Below, piece by piece: positions 36,701 through 49,581 of a stretch of 64,000 nucleotides of DNA. This DNA comes from Sclerurus mexicanus (Eukaryota; Chordata; Aves; Passeriformes; Furnariidae): NCBI GenBank assembly GCA_013396755.1, contig VWZF01001683.1:289644-353643 (forward strand). Reading direction: 5' to 3'. Within the stretch, counting starts at the first letter, position 1. The number at the start of each line of letters is the position of its first letter. The position numbers and the translations under genes are program-made. Below the pieces are notes generated by a model. It saw only the letters and a list, made by a program, of their open reading frames with translations, had not been told where the DNA came from and ran no database searches.

Positions 36701-39430
36701 GACTAGTTACAAGCAAAAAATCCTCAAGCTGAATTCTGCTCGGAAACTTCCACGGGTAGCATGCCTGCTGCACCATCACCAGTATTTTCAGACTCTCACA
36801 GTCAAGTAAGGATTTTTAAGGGAAAATCCATGTCTGCTGCTGACATCTGAAAAATTTAGTCATCAGTGCCACCATGGGCCATGCTTTTGATAAAGTGAAA
36901 ACAGGAGTTTAACTTTTTCAAGCTCTGTGACCCACAAATGGATACTGAAAGTTTAGAAATCTGGCCCTGAACTATTTTGAATGTCAATGAAAATAATTTT
37001 TCTTTGGCCAGAGCTGAGTCAAGAACAAAATGTATTTTCACAAATATTTATTTGAATCTTGAAGTGCACTAAACTTTACTCTATCTTTTTGCTTCTCCAG
37101 AATACTTGAGCACCAGCATAAACAGGACAAATGCTGATAATCTGGGAATTTTTTGTTTCAATGCACAGACTGTGTGATTGCACAGTTGCATCAAGCACTC
37201 CAGAAATTGTTAGTAACCCAGATACGTAAAATAAAGAACACATGATTTCAGCTGTTAGAGTTATCTGGTCAAAGTATATGTCACTTGATTAGGGTCTTTG
37301 ATCTAAAGATTTGAGGACTGGATAGAATTACAGCCTCACTCAGGGGCTGCCTCCAAGGTCCAACTTCCAATAGCATGATGAGGACAGCACTCTTGCAGGC
37401 ACACATGAAGGTAGCTATGACACTGGCAATGCCTTTGAGCTCTTCTTTCCCTCTGGGGCATATTAGTTTTTCCATTTGGGTTTTTGTGGTTTTTTTTTTA
37501 AATGTTGATCTTCAATCCTTTAAGTGTTGGAATTGATATAAGACACAAGAAAATGCTTTGTGGCGAGTTTTGTATGGGGCAGATGTTGTATGGACCATCA
37601 TGATCTGTATAGCTGCTTGATTCCTAGCTGCTGACATAGAGCACTGAACTTAAAGACCTACTTAGCAGTCTTCTATGACCTTCTGTTCCTATCAATTTTC
37701 ATATTAATTTTATTACTGTTGTTTGAATGTATTCTTAAATGTTAACATTTCTTCCAAGAACACTATAGCCTATGAAATATTACGCTGTTCTAGTGATATT
37801 GTATGTTTAAAGGGATAGTGATATAGTACATTTAAAAGGAAGAGGAGGTTTCTCTACATCAATTTAATACACTTGTGCTTGTTAAGCAACCAGTTTGTAT
37901 CAGACAAAACTTGACTACTTAGAAATCGAACACTATATTTAGTTTAGGAATAGATTTTTGTGGATAATGTTGATCATTTTTTAAAAGTGTATTTTTAAAT
38001 TACATGTCTTGAACTGAAAAGTTGAAATTTTCCCTTCATCTATTCACTACATTAATGAATCATTTTGAATTAAAAATTCATTACAACCTTGAAAATAGAT
38101 TTAGTCAGGTTATGTTTATTCTTCAATAGAAACAAAGTTTTCAGTACAAACCAAGTGCTCCAATACAGCAATATCTTCATGTTTTCACATGTGATAACTG
38201 CAACACCTAATAACTTTCATGAAACCTATTTCAAGTGATTAGCTCTCTAGCTATTCTGTCAGTCATTCAGTACCAGAGTTTATGACACCAGCATACATGG
38301 CAATAATATGCAAAATTGATAAAGCAGTACTTTGATCTTCTGCATTGTTATTAAAAAATGTAAATGTCCAATTTGCACAAAGAATATAAGCAGCAATAGA
38401 TGATAATTAGTTTTGCCTCAAACTGTTCACCTTTTATTCAAATGTAATGACAACACATTTGGCATCAAGGTAGTATAAACACTTTACTTTTTGAAAAGCA
38501 CCATATGGATTTTGTATTCTCAGAAGACAAGGCATTGGCTAGAAGTACATCTCCAAGGTCACGTGCACTTCCATAAACATTACATTGTAGTTTTTCAGGG
38601 GAATGAATAAAGAAGCCCAGATAATTAAATAAAGCAAATGCATCCATAAATGAAACATTAAGTGCATACAAGTGGATCAACTTTGTCAGATGCCAAGTAA
38701 TTTTCATCATCAACAACATGAACATTTCAAAAATCACATCAATTTGCAACAAAGTTTTTAAACCGAAAATCCGGAAGAGTAAAACAAGAGTTCTCTCTGC
38801 ACTCTTGATTTACTTTTGCCTTATAGAAAGAAAAGTATTTGGCACTTTAAGAAACTACCCTATATTAGATGTTGCACCATCAAAAGACCTCTCCAGATGG
38901 CAGAAACCATCCCTCACACCCTTTTCACCAAACTATAGACACCAACTTGGAAAAGAAAGGACAGAGAATACCTCTAGTCACTTATTTTCTTATTTTATCC
39001 TTTTCCTTCCAGAACCAAAATTTTGGTCAAAATTACAATAGGCAATTTCTTCTATTCAGGTACATTCAGAGGAGAATGTGAGTATCACAAGAGACAAATT
39101 ATTTGATCACAAATAAAGAAGTAATAGAAACGACAATGAGCTTAAGATCAATTAATGACTAATAGAATTTCTGTGACAAATTCAAAATCTAAGAAAAACA
39201 GAAGATTACAAAACTAGGTAGATTAGCAAAATATAAGTGATTAATGTAATATGGGCACAAAAATTGGAAATTAAATCCTTGTCTAGCACTGGTAAAGGAA
39301 ATATTAAAGGCAGTCTACAATGCACTGGCTGGACTCAACCATGAATACAGTCCTGGACAATCATGCCTTCAAAAGTCAAACTGAAAGTGACTCCTACACA
39401 CCTACTTTTGTTATATATGTATAATAAAAG
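33714..39430. other. Unique non-coding sequence
   Basis: No gene is recognised. Two adjacent, overlapping minus-strand frames of 134 and 122 codons (35366-35770 and 35730-36098) and one of 95 codons (38465-38752) lack any domain that I know. A short AC run occurs at 35509-35523. I see no transposon. Confidence 0.5.
35509..35523 (+). repeat. Short (AC)n microsatellite
   Basis: About seven CA/AC units within a longer purine-pyrimidine alternating stretch (35484-35524) that has CACA, CGCAC and ATAC steps. Confidence 0.8.
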
Positions 39431-39456
39431 GAGATAGATGGGTAGATAGATAGATC

Positions 39457-39514
<58 letters not shown>
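39431..39514 (+). repeat. (GATA)n microsatellite
   Basis: About 20 tetranucleotide units. The left end is impure (GGGTAGATA and GATC variants near 39440-39458), and the rest, about 39459-39514, is a pure run. Pure GATA arrays of this length are usually polymorphic. Confidence 0.97.
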
Positions 39515-40617
39515 ATAATACAGTCAAGTACTATATCCGATAGTTTTGACAGAATTGTACGTAGCTAACATTTTTTTGAATTATATTCACTTTTTTTCTC
39601 CTTGTTCTACTTCCTCCCATGATTTACCTCAACTCATAGTTGTTCTGTAATTTTTGAGAGATATATGATCTTCTTTGTACCAGAACAAAACAGTATGCCT
39701 TATCAAGAAAACCAGTTCTAAAGGAAATTTGTGAACAGAACCTGATACCAGACAAATTAGGTATGCTCAAATTACAGGTGTGGAGCAGAGTTAAAAAAGC
39801 TTCTTGTATTAGAATATCACTCCACATTCATATACAGTTCAAGTATTTTGTCACATGTAGAACCAGGCAGACAACGAAGCATCTATTTGCACACTTATTT
39901 ATGAATGCTTTCCAGTGCTAGCTAAGAAAATATACCTCCCACAACTTAAACATTTGTTTTAAGTTAGAAGAGGGATTTCTAGTTTTTACAGCTCTGAAGA
40001 ACTTACACTATGATACAGAGAACACTAAGAATACGTCCACCAGGAGCATAGCTTCCCATAGAAACTTATCTGGTATTTAAAGGTCAAGAAAAGTAAACCT
40101 TGGTTCTCCACAAATTCTTTGCTGAATCAATTAAAAAAAAAAAAAAAGACAGAAAGCCCAGTGACTTCCATCAGGCCATCTGTGAAACTCAAATAATCAT
40201 CCCCTGGACAGGTTCAGCCCCTTGAGTAAAGATAAAGAATGGCATCCCTATGGCTAAAGGTTTATTAACAAAGACATTATTCCTGCTTCTTGCAACTACA
40301 GCTGTTTCCAACCTTTTATTCTACTTATTTGAAGAAAGACTACTATCTTTAAACCCAGTAGAATTAGAAAATAATGGCTATCGGATCAACAGTATCAACC
40401 TCCACAGATGTCATTTTAAGTATCTGTTCCTGTCAGAGACATCTCCTTGGTGTGAATACTCTGACATGACTCCTCAAAGACACTGATTGGAATTGTTCAA
40501 TGAAACAAATCATCTCATTATGCTGTGTGCTGCCAAACATAGGAACTAGGAGAAAATAATATTATGGGCAGTGTTCAAAACAAATTTTGCAAAGACCTAT
40601 ATATTAAAAGCTCCACT

Positions 40618-40719
40618 AAAAAAAAAACAAACAAAAAACACAAACCAACAAAAAAACCCCAAAATGTCAGATCAAGAATAAAATCTAAACAACCCAAAGA
40701 GCAAAACAAAACAAAAAAT
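40618..40719 (+). repeat. A-rich CAAA-type low-complexity tract
   Basis: About 100 bases dominated by A, with CAAA, CAACC and CCCC interruptions, typical of decayed A-rich simple sequence in bird DNA. It is not attached to a recognisable retroelement. Confidence 0.85.
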
Positions 40720-42365
40720 TTGATAGGAAGGGCACATGAATAAAAAAACATAATCTATTTAGAGTAATTGCAACAGCGTTTACTGCCTTTTGTCTTCAGT
40801 TACTCTGTGGAGGAGAAAGACATCAAACTTATATTCAGGAAAAATATACATGACTGAAAAGAACACTGAACACATTGGTACAACTCTCTTATTCAGAATT
40901 ACATTGAGATTTCCAGTGGTAGCTAATGACATTAAAATATTTCAGAACCCTAATCCTGTGAGATTTGAAGTATTAGCTAAAATGCATTCATTAAACAAAT
41001 CACTGATGGTGGATAGACACCCTGGGGAATAATAAATTTGATACAAATGAACTTGCTCCCCAGATTAAATATGTATATACCTATGAGATTCTGCTTCTGC
41101 TCAATGTTAGTTTCAAAATGTGAATTATGCCCTGGAAAAGGGGCAACAGACACCATAAACACACATACTCAAAGTTACAAACTTAGGTCTTTGGTAATAG
41201 GTACTGCTTTTTTTTGAAAACTGTGCCATGCCATAGAAGTGATCATAGATAAAAAGTTTATAAGTTGTCATCCATAGCTATCCTGGTCTAAATATTGTAT
41301 ATGCCAAAGAGAACCAACCTCTTATCGACACATCTCTGTAGACACAATTTAATCAGAGCTTAATCTATCTGACAGGACTAGAATAAAGTCAAAGAAAGTA
41401 GTGGTGCAAGAGGGATGCGTACTGCACAGGGTACATACATCTACATAACCCACTTAGTGCATTAGAATCATGCTGTTCATTTGCTCAGTGATATAAATGC
41501 ATTGCATTATATCTGTATTACAGTTCATATGTGGTATGAACTTTCCTGCATCTTGAAACGCACTTGAAATGCTTTCTCCTGAGGTGGAACCAAGGCTGAG
41601 GTAATATGCCAGGGCAGATGCCTCCCACATGCTGTGTGGGCACAAGATACCTTCCTCAGGAGAAAAACACATCCTCTCAAAGGTCTTCCAGCAGTTTACT
41701 CAATACATATGCATGAATTTCTATCAGTAACAGCATGTGCCATGTCATCTGGGATGGCTGTACAAAAATCTACTTTGCATCATCTATATTTTATATTCAT
41801 TGCCAGAAAACAGAAAACACGATATATACCCCTAGAATAGTATCAGAACATGATAAATCAACATGTTATCCTTCTTTCTTCATACTACACCAATCACCAA
41901 TCACTATTAGAGACACAATGTACAGACATATGATGTGATATAGGATATGCAGGCCTGCATCAACCAGCAAGATAGAGACATTACATAATTTATGGCAATC
42001 ATTTCCTAAAAGTAAACATTACTTTTGTTAACTATTATTTTGATCACTAACTGTAACTGCTCTGAGATTTGGTGCTGTGATAAATCAGACCTCACCACAA
42101 TGGTATAATTATCACTAATCTTTCTGAGTGACAGGTGATCAATTTCATTAACTCCTCTTCATTTGCACTTGTACTCTTCTTCATCCAGGCATTCATGAAT
42201 GATTGTCTTTCTGATCTCATCACAAATCCCAATTTACTGACTTGATTTCTAGTTGATACGATTTTCTGTCACACAGTTCTTTATGAAACTGACTCAGCCA
42301 GTAGACTTTATCAATGGCCATACAACTCCAAACAATTCTGTTAGACCTTGTTTCAAGTGTCTTTT

Positions 42366-42400
42366 AAAAAAAAAATTTAAAAAATAAATAAAAAAAAAAA
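42366..42400 (+). repeat. A-rich low-complexity tract
   Basis: Two A runs (the second of ten bases) joined by TTTA and AAATA units. Confidence 0.85.
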
Positions 42401-43422
42401 GGTGTTGCACTCTGCCTCCAAAAGATAGATTTTTATATTGAAGTTGAACATTCCTTGATAAATTTGCCAGGGCTTTCTTTACTGTCTTGGGTAATAAACT
42501 AGCCTATATACCAAACTTGCAATCTAAATAAAACACTCACCGTCTCCATCAGATTCCTGATCGTTTTCCTTTTACCTGCTTTATTTTGGCTATTAACTGC
42601 AAATCTATACTATTTTCCTATTATATCTATCCCTTTCACTAACTACAATCTTTCATTCATCATCTTATGAAGTAATGAATTTTTTATAATTCATGTACTT
42701 CATATTACTGGAAAATCTACTGTTCATTTTGAAAGATTCTCTAAATCTTTCCACACCTTTTTCATTTCTCTCTATGTTGAATAAAAGAGGTGGTATTGTG
42801 CATCCTCACTTTACCCTTTTACTGAGAGCAATCCCTTTATTAATATTGCTTCCACTTAGATAACTTAAACTAAGCTTTCTCTGCTTCTTGACAGACTCAT
42901 TTTAAGACCTAATTACTTTTATTAATCTGTATATAAAGAAATCTTTTGAACAAGACATGATTGTCTTTTCTAGAAAAAATGTTTTTTTCTTCATAACAAT
43001 GAATTTCTCTTAAAATTTTAAATACATTGTTATTTTTGTTGTAAAAAAATCACAGTCAACAAAGGGCTGAGAGGAAGGAGAACAAGTAATTAGATTATCA
43101 GAAAGAAAATTATTTAATTACTATGAATAAAGGACTTCATGACACAAAGACATACAGGTGATGAAGCAAAAACTGTTGACTCTGCAACTACTTATAAATT
43201 TATAGGAAGATGAGAGTTATAAACAACCAGAACACCTTCTATAGGCACTTTGAAGACCTTAAATCTACTCTCATACATATGGTGACAATCACTGACTTTA
43301 CAAAATCAGCTGAAGATGCAAAGCTTTCAAATGCATGTTCTTCAAGAGATGTCCCACTCTGCAAACTGAACATCTGTAGACAATAGTAGAAGTATTAATT
43401 TTTTTAAGATAATTTAAACTTT

Positions 43423-43470
43423 AAAAACAAACAACAAAAAAACCCAAACAAAAAACAAAACAAAACAAAG
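43423..43470 (+). repeat. A-rich CAAA/CAAAA tract
   Basis: CAAA and CAAAA units with one CCC interruption. Read on the other strand it produces a Phe/Cys/Val-rich frame that should be ignored. Confidence 0.85.
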
Positions 43471-44136
43471 CAGCAACTCTTCCTTTCTGCAGAGCAGGTG
43501 GAACTACCATTATTAGAAAAAAAGGTTTTAAAACACATTTAGAACTTGTCAACATAGGAAGATTCAAATGCCTTACAGTTTGAACTTGCAATGATGTAGC
43601 AAAAAACTCAATCTGTTTAGTTAAGTACATGGACAAGATATATTCTTGAGGTCACTAAAGATGTTTATGAAAACAGAAACAGCTATTCACACAAATAAAG
43701 CAATGCTGAACCCTTAGAAAGAGATTCTTTACTCTGAAACTTTTGACATCTGGTTATACTTGCTTTTCATTTCCTATTCAGCTGTAAACTTTGACTGGAA
43801 CTTCCTGTGCTAATCCGTCTAACTCTGGACACTACCACCCCATCCAAAAAGAAAGCCTTTCAAAAGAAAACCAACAACAGGATCAACATCAGCATAAATC
43901 CAGTTTTATATAACTCTTGCTCCTATACTTGAATATTTCTCTCGGGAGATTTTTCTTTACTAAGTGTTAAAGGTGGAAAATATATCAGGGATTGAATACA
44001 CCAGCCATCCCTGTGAGAAAGGCAACCTGTAGACACTGGACTGTAACATTTCATCTGGGATGTGACACCACATGAAGACAACTATAGTCTGATTTGCTTG
44101 ATTGCTTAGTGATTTCCTCCTTGGATAGAAAGCATG

Positions 44137-44300
44137 TGGTGGTTTTTAGCTGGGTTATATGCTGTCCTGCATGGAAGAGATATACCAAAACCAAGAATTA
44201 TTATTATTTATACCAAAACCAGAATTTATTTAGTGTCCATGACTGATGTTTGTGTGTAAAAAAAAGTTAATATTTTATAATATTAAAGAAAAGGACCCTG
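44137..44300 (+). repeat. Local duplication next to an LTR-like start
   Basis: Two near-identical copies of TATACCAAAACC(A)AGAATT lie at 44181-44200 and 44209-44228, 28 bases apart. Just upstream, 'gtggtggtttttagctgggt' resembles the first bases of an avian ERV LTR family (tgtggtggttttggctggg). The following sequence does not continue to match, so the LTR relation is weak and could be chance. The duplication itself is plain. Confidence 0.4.
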
Positions 44301-47300
44301 TGAAGCTAATATCTTCACTTGTCTGCTGGAAGGCTGACCTGAAAGATGACATACTTCAGCACCCTTCTGACAGAGTAGCTACACTGATGTAACCAGACTG
44401 CTAGTGTTAGAAAAGGGAAAAGATCACCATCAACACAATTTTTCATAACTTTCCTTAAGTTTCCCACAGGAATCAATATCTTAGGGCCATGGAGGGGGGA
44501 GAGCAAGGGTTGTTTGTTTTTGTTAAACAGTTTGCTATTTTCACTATTTTTCCTACTGCTTTCGATTTAAGTCCTCTTTGAGTAGAATACAAATAAAGCA
44601 ACATTCAAGTTTAAGCATAGTAATCCTTTTCAATATAGAGTAGCTGAGATGCTTTTAAAGTAATAAAAATCGAAAGTACTAAATGTTCTTCTGCCAAGAG
44701 ACTTTCCATGGCACAATTATTTTGGTCTTTATTTTTAAGTCTGAAATACGTTTTTTGTTTGTTTTTGTTTTGCTAGCTGCCTAATGCTATACAGCTTTAG
44801 AAAGTTTAATTCCTTCCAAAGTACATATACAATTTCCCTACTTGAAGTGTCTCTGAATTGATACAAGAAGACATAGTTTCAAAAGGTGACAGAAAGCCTT
44901 TGCTAACAGAACTATAGCTCTTTCTTTTGTGGTACTATTCAACACTCTCAATGGTTTGCAGTTGGAGAGAGCTAAAGAGAACTATATGACCCTGTGCATG
45001 TCTGCAGGTTTGGACCAGGACACGCTGCTGCTGTTAGAGCTCACTGTGTGGCAGGTGAAGTTTTCTGTATGCAAGGAAAATGTATGGTTCTTTCTGGCTC
45101 TCCTTTCTGAAGCTTTCATTGAAGGTACATTTTCCAGGTTTTAACTTAATCGCCATTCAGCAAATGCAACCTTACTAGTTTTGCAGCATGTGGGAGTCAG
45201 CATGTGGACCTTATCTTGTCTTTCTATCACATACAAGGAGAATATTTTTAGCCTTCAGCACCTAATTAAAAAAGGTGAGGCTGACATCTCCTTCCACGCC
45301 TGTGCTAGTGATACGGAGCATTGCAAATGACTCTCTGCTGGGCAGAGGGAAGGTGAGCTTTGTCTAGCTTTGTGCTTCAATTACAGTCCCATGCTGGCAG
45401 CTAATTTATTCCAGTTGCCAAAGCTCTTGTTTTCCTACATCCAGTCTCTGGTTACAGAGACCATGGGCTCTGCTATCTATGGCAATGAGCAACATGAAGG
45501 AGAATCTTGCCTTCACTGAAAGAGGAATTAATGGTTAGACTCCAGGGGGATGGAAGGGGACTTTAATTACCATTCTGGTGCCCATGGAGTTTAAGAGATG
45601 TTTTGAACTCTAACACTGCTGCATAATTCTGGCATTTGGTCATCTCCAAATTTTGGGATTAACCAACATTGCTTTTGTTCCATAAATAAGCAACATAGGT
45701 TTGCTTTAATTTCCACTCTCAATTGCACAAGTTGAGAGCTTTTGCTTGATAATTTCTATAAACTGTACTCTGAAGCTTAACTTTGTTTCTATATTTAAGT
45801 CTTTTTTATTATCATTTTGCTTTATCTCTCACTTTCTTAATATGCCCCAAGATTTTAACTAATGGAAATAATAGATTAGCAATAATTACTAGTAATTATT
45901 TTGGAAATTATTTGAAATAGTTTATATCTAAATTTAGGTTAGAGAATCGTAGTACATTGACTTTAAAAAAGGGATTAGATTTGCACTGTTAACAGTGGCA
46001 TAGCATACTAAAAAATGTATATTTTATTGGCACAATATTTCGTAATTTGAAAGTGCTTTCTACAGAACTGCTTTAATGGAGTTGCTCATCAGCACCATGT
46101 TGCTACACAACCTGAAGTATATAATTTGCTTGCTTTAGAAAAAGTGCCCTTGTTCTTCTAGGTCAAGGAGATATAATACCAATTAAAGTATCAGGAGAAG
46201 GCAACATAGTCTATTAGACAGCTGCACTCATCTTTTAAAAGCAAGAAAAAAAAATACCTTAAAAGAACCACAGAATCAAATGGTAAGGAAAAAAAAAAGA
46301 AGCCTAAGCAAGAGAAGAAAGATATTCCAACTAGGGTTTTTTTTGTTACATTTATGTTTAAGACCCTTTAATATTACTGGGAATTATATGCAAATGGATT
46401 TAAAAAAAAAAAAAAGAAGAAACACTGTGAGCATGTTTAAAAAGAGATGGAAGCAAACAGGAAATAGAAAAGGCCAGTTATGGCAAGAAAAGAGAGCCTC
46501 TTTTCACAAATAAGAGAGGTGAGTCATTAACAACTAAAAGGTAAAAAGTAACTGGAGTAGCAGTAGTAGTACTTGGAACCATAGCTAAAAGAACAATTAG
46601 ATTTTTTCTGTTAAGAATAAAAATACAATTAAGTGTGAAAGACACAGTCCACATGAAAACAGTGGAGTTTTTCAAAGAGTTTCCTTATTGAGAGTTCAAA
46701 TACAGGAGAGAAGCTTCATTTCTAAAAGCACCTTCATTAATAAAAATAAACTGGCCTTGGCCCCTCTGTGTCAGATATTTTACACTATTTTACTACAGAA
46801 ATATTTAAGTTGATACTAGGTAAATTGTGTTAAACTAACAGCTGAAGAAGATTCAGGTAGACATCATATCAGACAATAGCACATTCTGGCCAGCAGTAAC
46901 AAGGATTTTTCCAAAAACTATCTCAGTAAATTAATTTTTGTACATATCTATGGCTTCTGCCCTGGATATGCATTGAGTACTCTGACCTGGTAGTTGCAGA
47001 GATGGTGTCCTTACAAAGTGCTGGATCAAATGAGATAGAGATGGGAGGACTCCTACATCCTCCTACATCCTAAAAACATCCTACAAGCATTCTAACTTCC
47101 TAGGTCAGGAAGGGAGTACTTTGTTTCCCAGACTGAAAGGGATATTGGAAGAGTGCAGTGGCTGCACCTGCAATTTCCCATCTTCAGCACCTCCCCAAGA
47201 ACGGACCAGCCAGGAGCTGCCAAGCCAGCTGTTTGGTGGTACCTACCCCCAACCTATCTAGTTTCCTCTTTCTAGTTGGTATCATATTCAGCAGAAAGGT

Positions 47301-47448
47301 GCAACAGATTGTTAAGGAGTACTACAGCACAAACTCAGTACAAATAACAATAAAGTTGCTCCCCCTTAGTAAACCACTTTGGATGGTGAGAATTCAGACA
47401 TGGGCATCCCTGGTGCTAATCTCATTCACAAGATATAATGGGCATGAA

Positions 47449-47520
47449 ACAAAGCAAAAAAAAAACCAAAAACCTGGCCTACTTCCCCAAATAAAAAAAA
47501 AAAACATAAAAAAACACACC
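47449..47520 (+). repeat. A-rich low-complexity tract
   Basis: Two A-rich runs around a short mixed segment (47473-47491). They give a Lys-rich tail to an otherwise meaningless plus-strand frame. Confidence 0.85.
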
Positions 47521-49558
47521 AACACTCAAAGCTCCTGTAGCTGCTTCATTTTGCAGTCATTATAGCAAAAAGAAACATAACTCTGTTTAGTTCATTGGAA
47601 GTAAAAAATCAAACCACGAGTTTTTTACAAATACTCCTTTAAAGTACTGAGAAGTTCAGAAATTTTTCCATTTTAAGTGTGGTGTGCATGGTTATAGCTA
47701 AAAGGTTTATAAAGAACCCCATGAAGTTTTCATTAGTTCAAGTTTGTTTGATCTGAAAGCATTTATAGGAACTATATTTAAGTTGAATTTGCAGTGTACT
47801 ACTAGAACCCTAAGTAGTCAGAACACCCACAAGAACATAATTGCTTTATTCAGCCTTTCCAGATGCATTTTTTTTTAATTTTTTATTTTTTTTTCCAAAA
47901 ATCAACTCTTTAAATTGTGCCTAAATGGTTTCCTATACTACTTTAGAATGGAAGAATAAAGTATTTGGTTCATTTTATTTATGATTACACTTTGAAACAT
48001 TCATCCGCTTTCAGTCCAAGAGATCATCTCCCACTCAGTCTTGAATATTTGCATTTAGGGCATATTAAGGTAAGTAAAATTCCTGTAACTCTTCTTTATG
48101 ACATAAACTATAATACACCTTGAAGCATAATAGATATCATGATGAATATAGATTTTTTTAAAAAAGTTTAGGATTTTTCAGGGAATACCTGTGTTTTTTC
48201 TATTTATGTGACTCTAGACTACTTTTCTATGTTCAGGTTTTAATTAGACAGGCCATGTTCACTTCCACATGATGTATTCTTTCCCTTTTCAGAAAATAAG
48301 AGATATCTAAAAACAAAAGTTGTTTTATTCAGAGGTTTATCTTTCACTAGAAGGGCCTGCTTCACTGCTATTTGGAGAACACTCATATGCATTATACTTC
48401 TATTGCAGTTCATCTGCTTATTTAAACAGTTATTTATGGAAACTGTATTTCTTTCACAATAATCAGATATAAGACATATTAAATGTCATGAATATTCATA
48501 AGTTTTCAACCCCACTATAAATAGCAAGCCAGCAACCTGTCTTCATGAAGGAAGGGAGATCTTAAATATAGATTATTAAGAAGAATATATGCATGCCTTA
48601 TTACTTATTTGGATCTGCATCTACATCCATTTAGCACAAGCCATATAAATACTAACTTAAACCCCAAGTATTATGAAAAAAAAAAAGGAACATTTGAACC
48701 TGAGCTCTTAACCAGTGCAACAGGCCACATTTTAAAAAGAATATCTGCAAAACTGGAATCCTGTATCAGATCCTAATCATGGTCCAATATGACACATTCA
48801 GCATAAAAATAATTCCATATATCCTTTTTAAATATAGTACTATGATCACTAATAGCAAAAATGTCTTACACTGTTGAAAAATTTAATCCTTTACTTAAAT
48901 GAGTTAATTCTTTTTCTTATTTTATTAACTCTAGTAAAACTACAAAACAACATTACACATCTTTCTCAGAGACTATTACAAATAAAACAAAACCCAGTGA
49001 GCTTGAGAGATACATGTTTTATTCCAATGACTTTCATCCGTAGCATTCATGTGTAGTCTCACCACTATGGCAGTCTTAAGACTGATTTGCTCTACTGGTT
49101 TTCCTGTGAATTCTTCTCAAACTTTGTCATAATCAAGCAAAACAAATTAGGCACTGCTGGTTCTCTGAAATATGCCAGTTAAAAGAAAATTATTCCTAAT
49201 TTCCACACTATATTTTTTCTGTAAAACAATGGCCTAGAACTGAAACACCTCTGCTAGTGAGATACCATAATTTTGATGATTTTTCCTTTATTCTATTTAT
49301 TATGAATTTGAGCATCATACTAGGCCAGGCTCAGGGGAAAATTTAAATCTCATATAGGATGGTTATCTGAAATAATAGCAGTTCTGGCAACATATTTTTC
49401 ATTCTTTGCTGTAAATAAGCAACCATGCTCTGCAAAATATCTGTTTTACTCATCATCTGCTGAAACACAACATCAGTCTTAAAAATCATGCAGAAAATAT
49501 ACTGAAAGGTATTAAACCCAGAAATACCCTTGATATATTAGACCTCATAAATATTTTA

Positions 49559-49581
49559 ACTTTTTTTTTTTAATTTTTTTT
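49559..49581 (+). repeat. T-rich low-complexity tract
   Basis: A run of about twelve T, then AA, then seven or more T. Simple sequence. Confidence 0.85.

Larger units (their letters stand above)
39515..44136. other. Unique sequence with several A-rich tracts
   Basis: No gene is recognised. Low-complexity tracts lie at 40133-40147 (A15), 40618-40719, 42366-42400 and 43423-43470. Open frames of 60 to 80 codons in this stretch have no recognisable domain. Confidence 0.5.

Noticed and set aside
39431..39514. Regular repeat considered as a CRISPR array
   Set aside because: Plain tetranucleotide microsatellite with no spacers, in vertebrate DNA.
47158..47565. Plus-strand frame of 135 codons
   Set aside because: Its second half is Lys/Asn/Gln from an A-rich tract and its first half has no recognisable domain.
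49071..49084. 14-base palindrome CAGTCTTAAGACTG
   Set aside because: Seven-base arms are too short to be unusual here.
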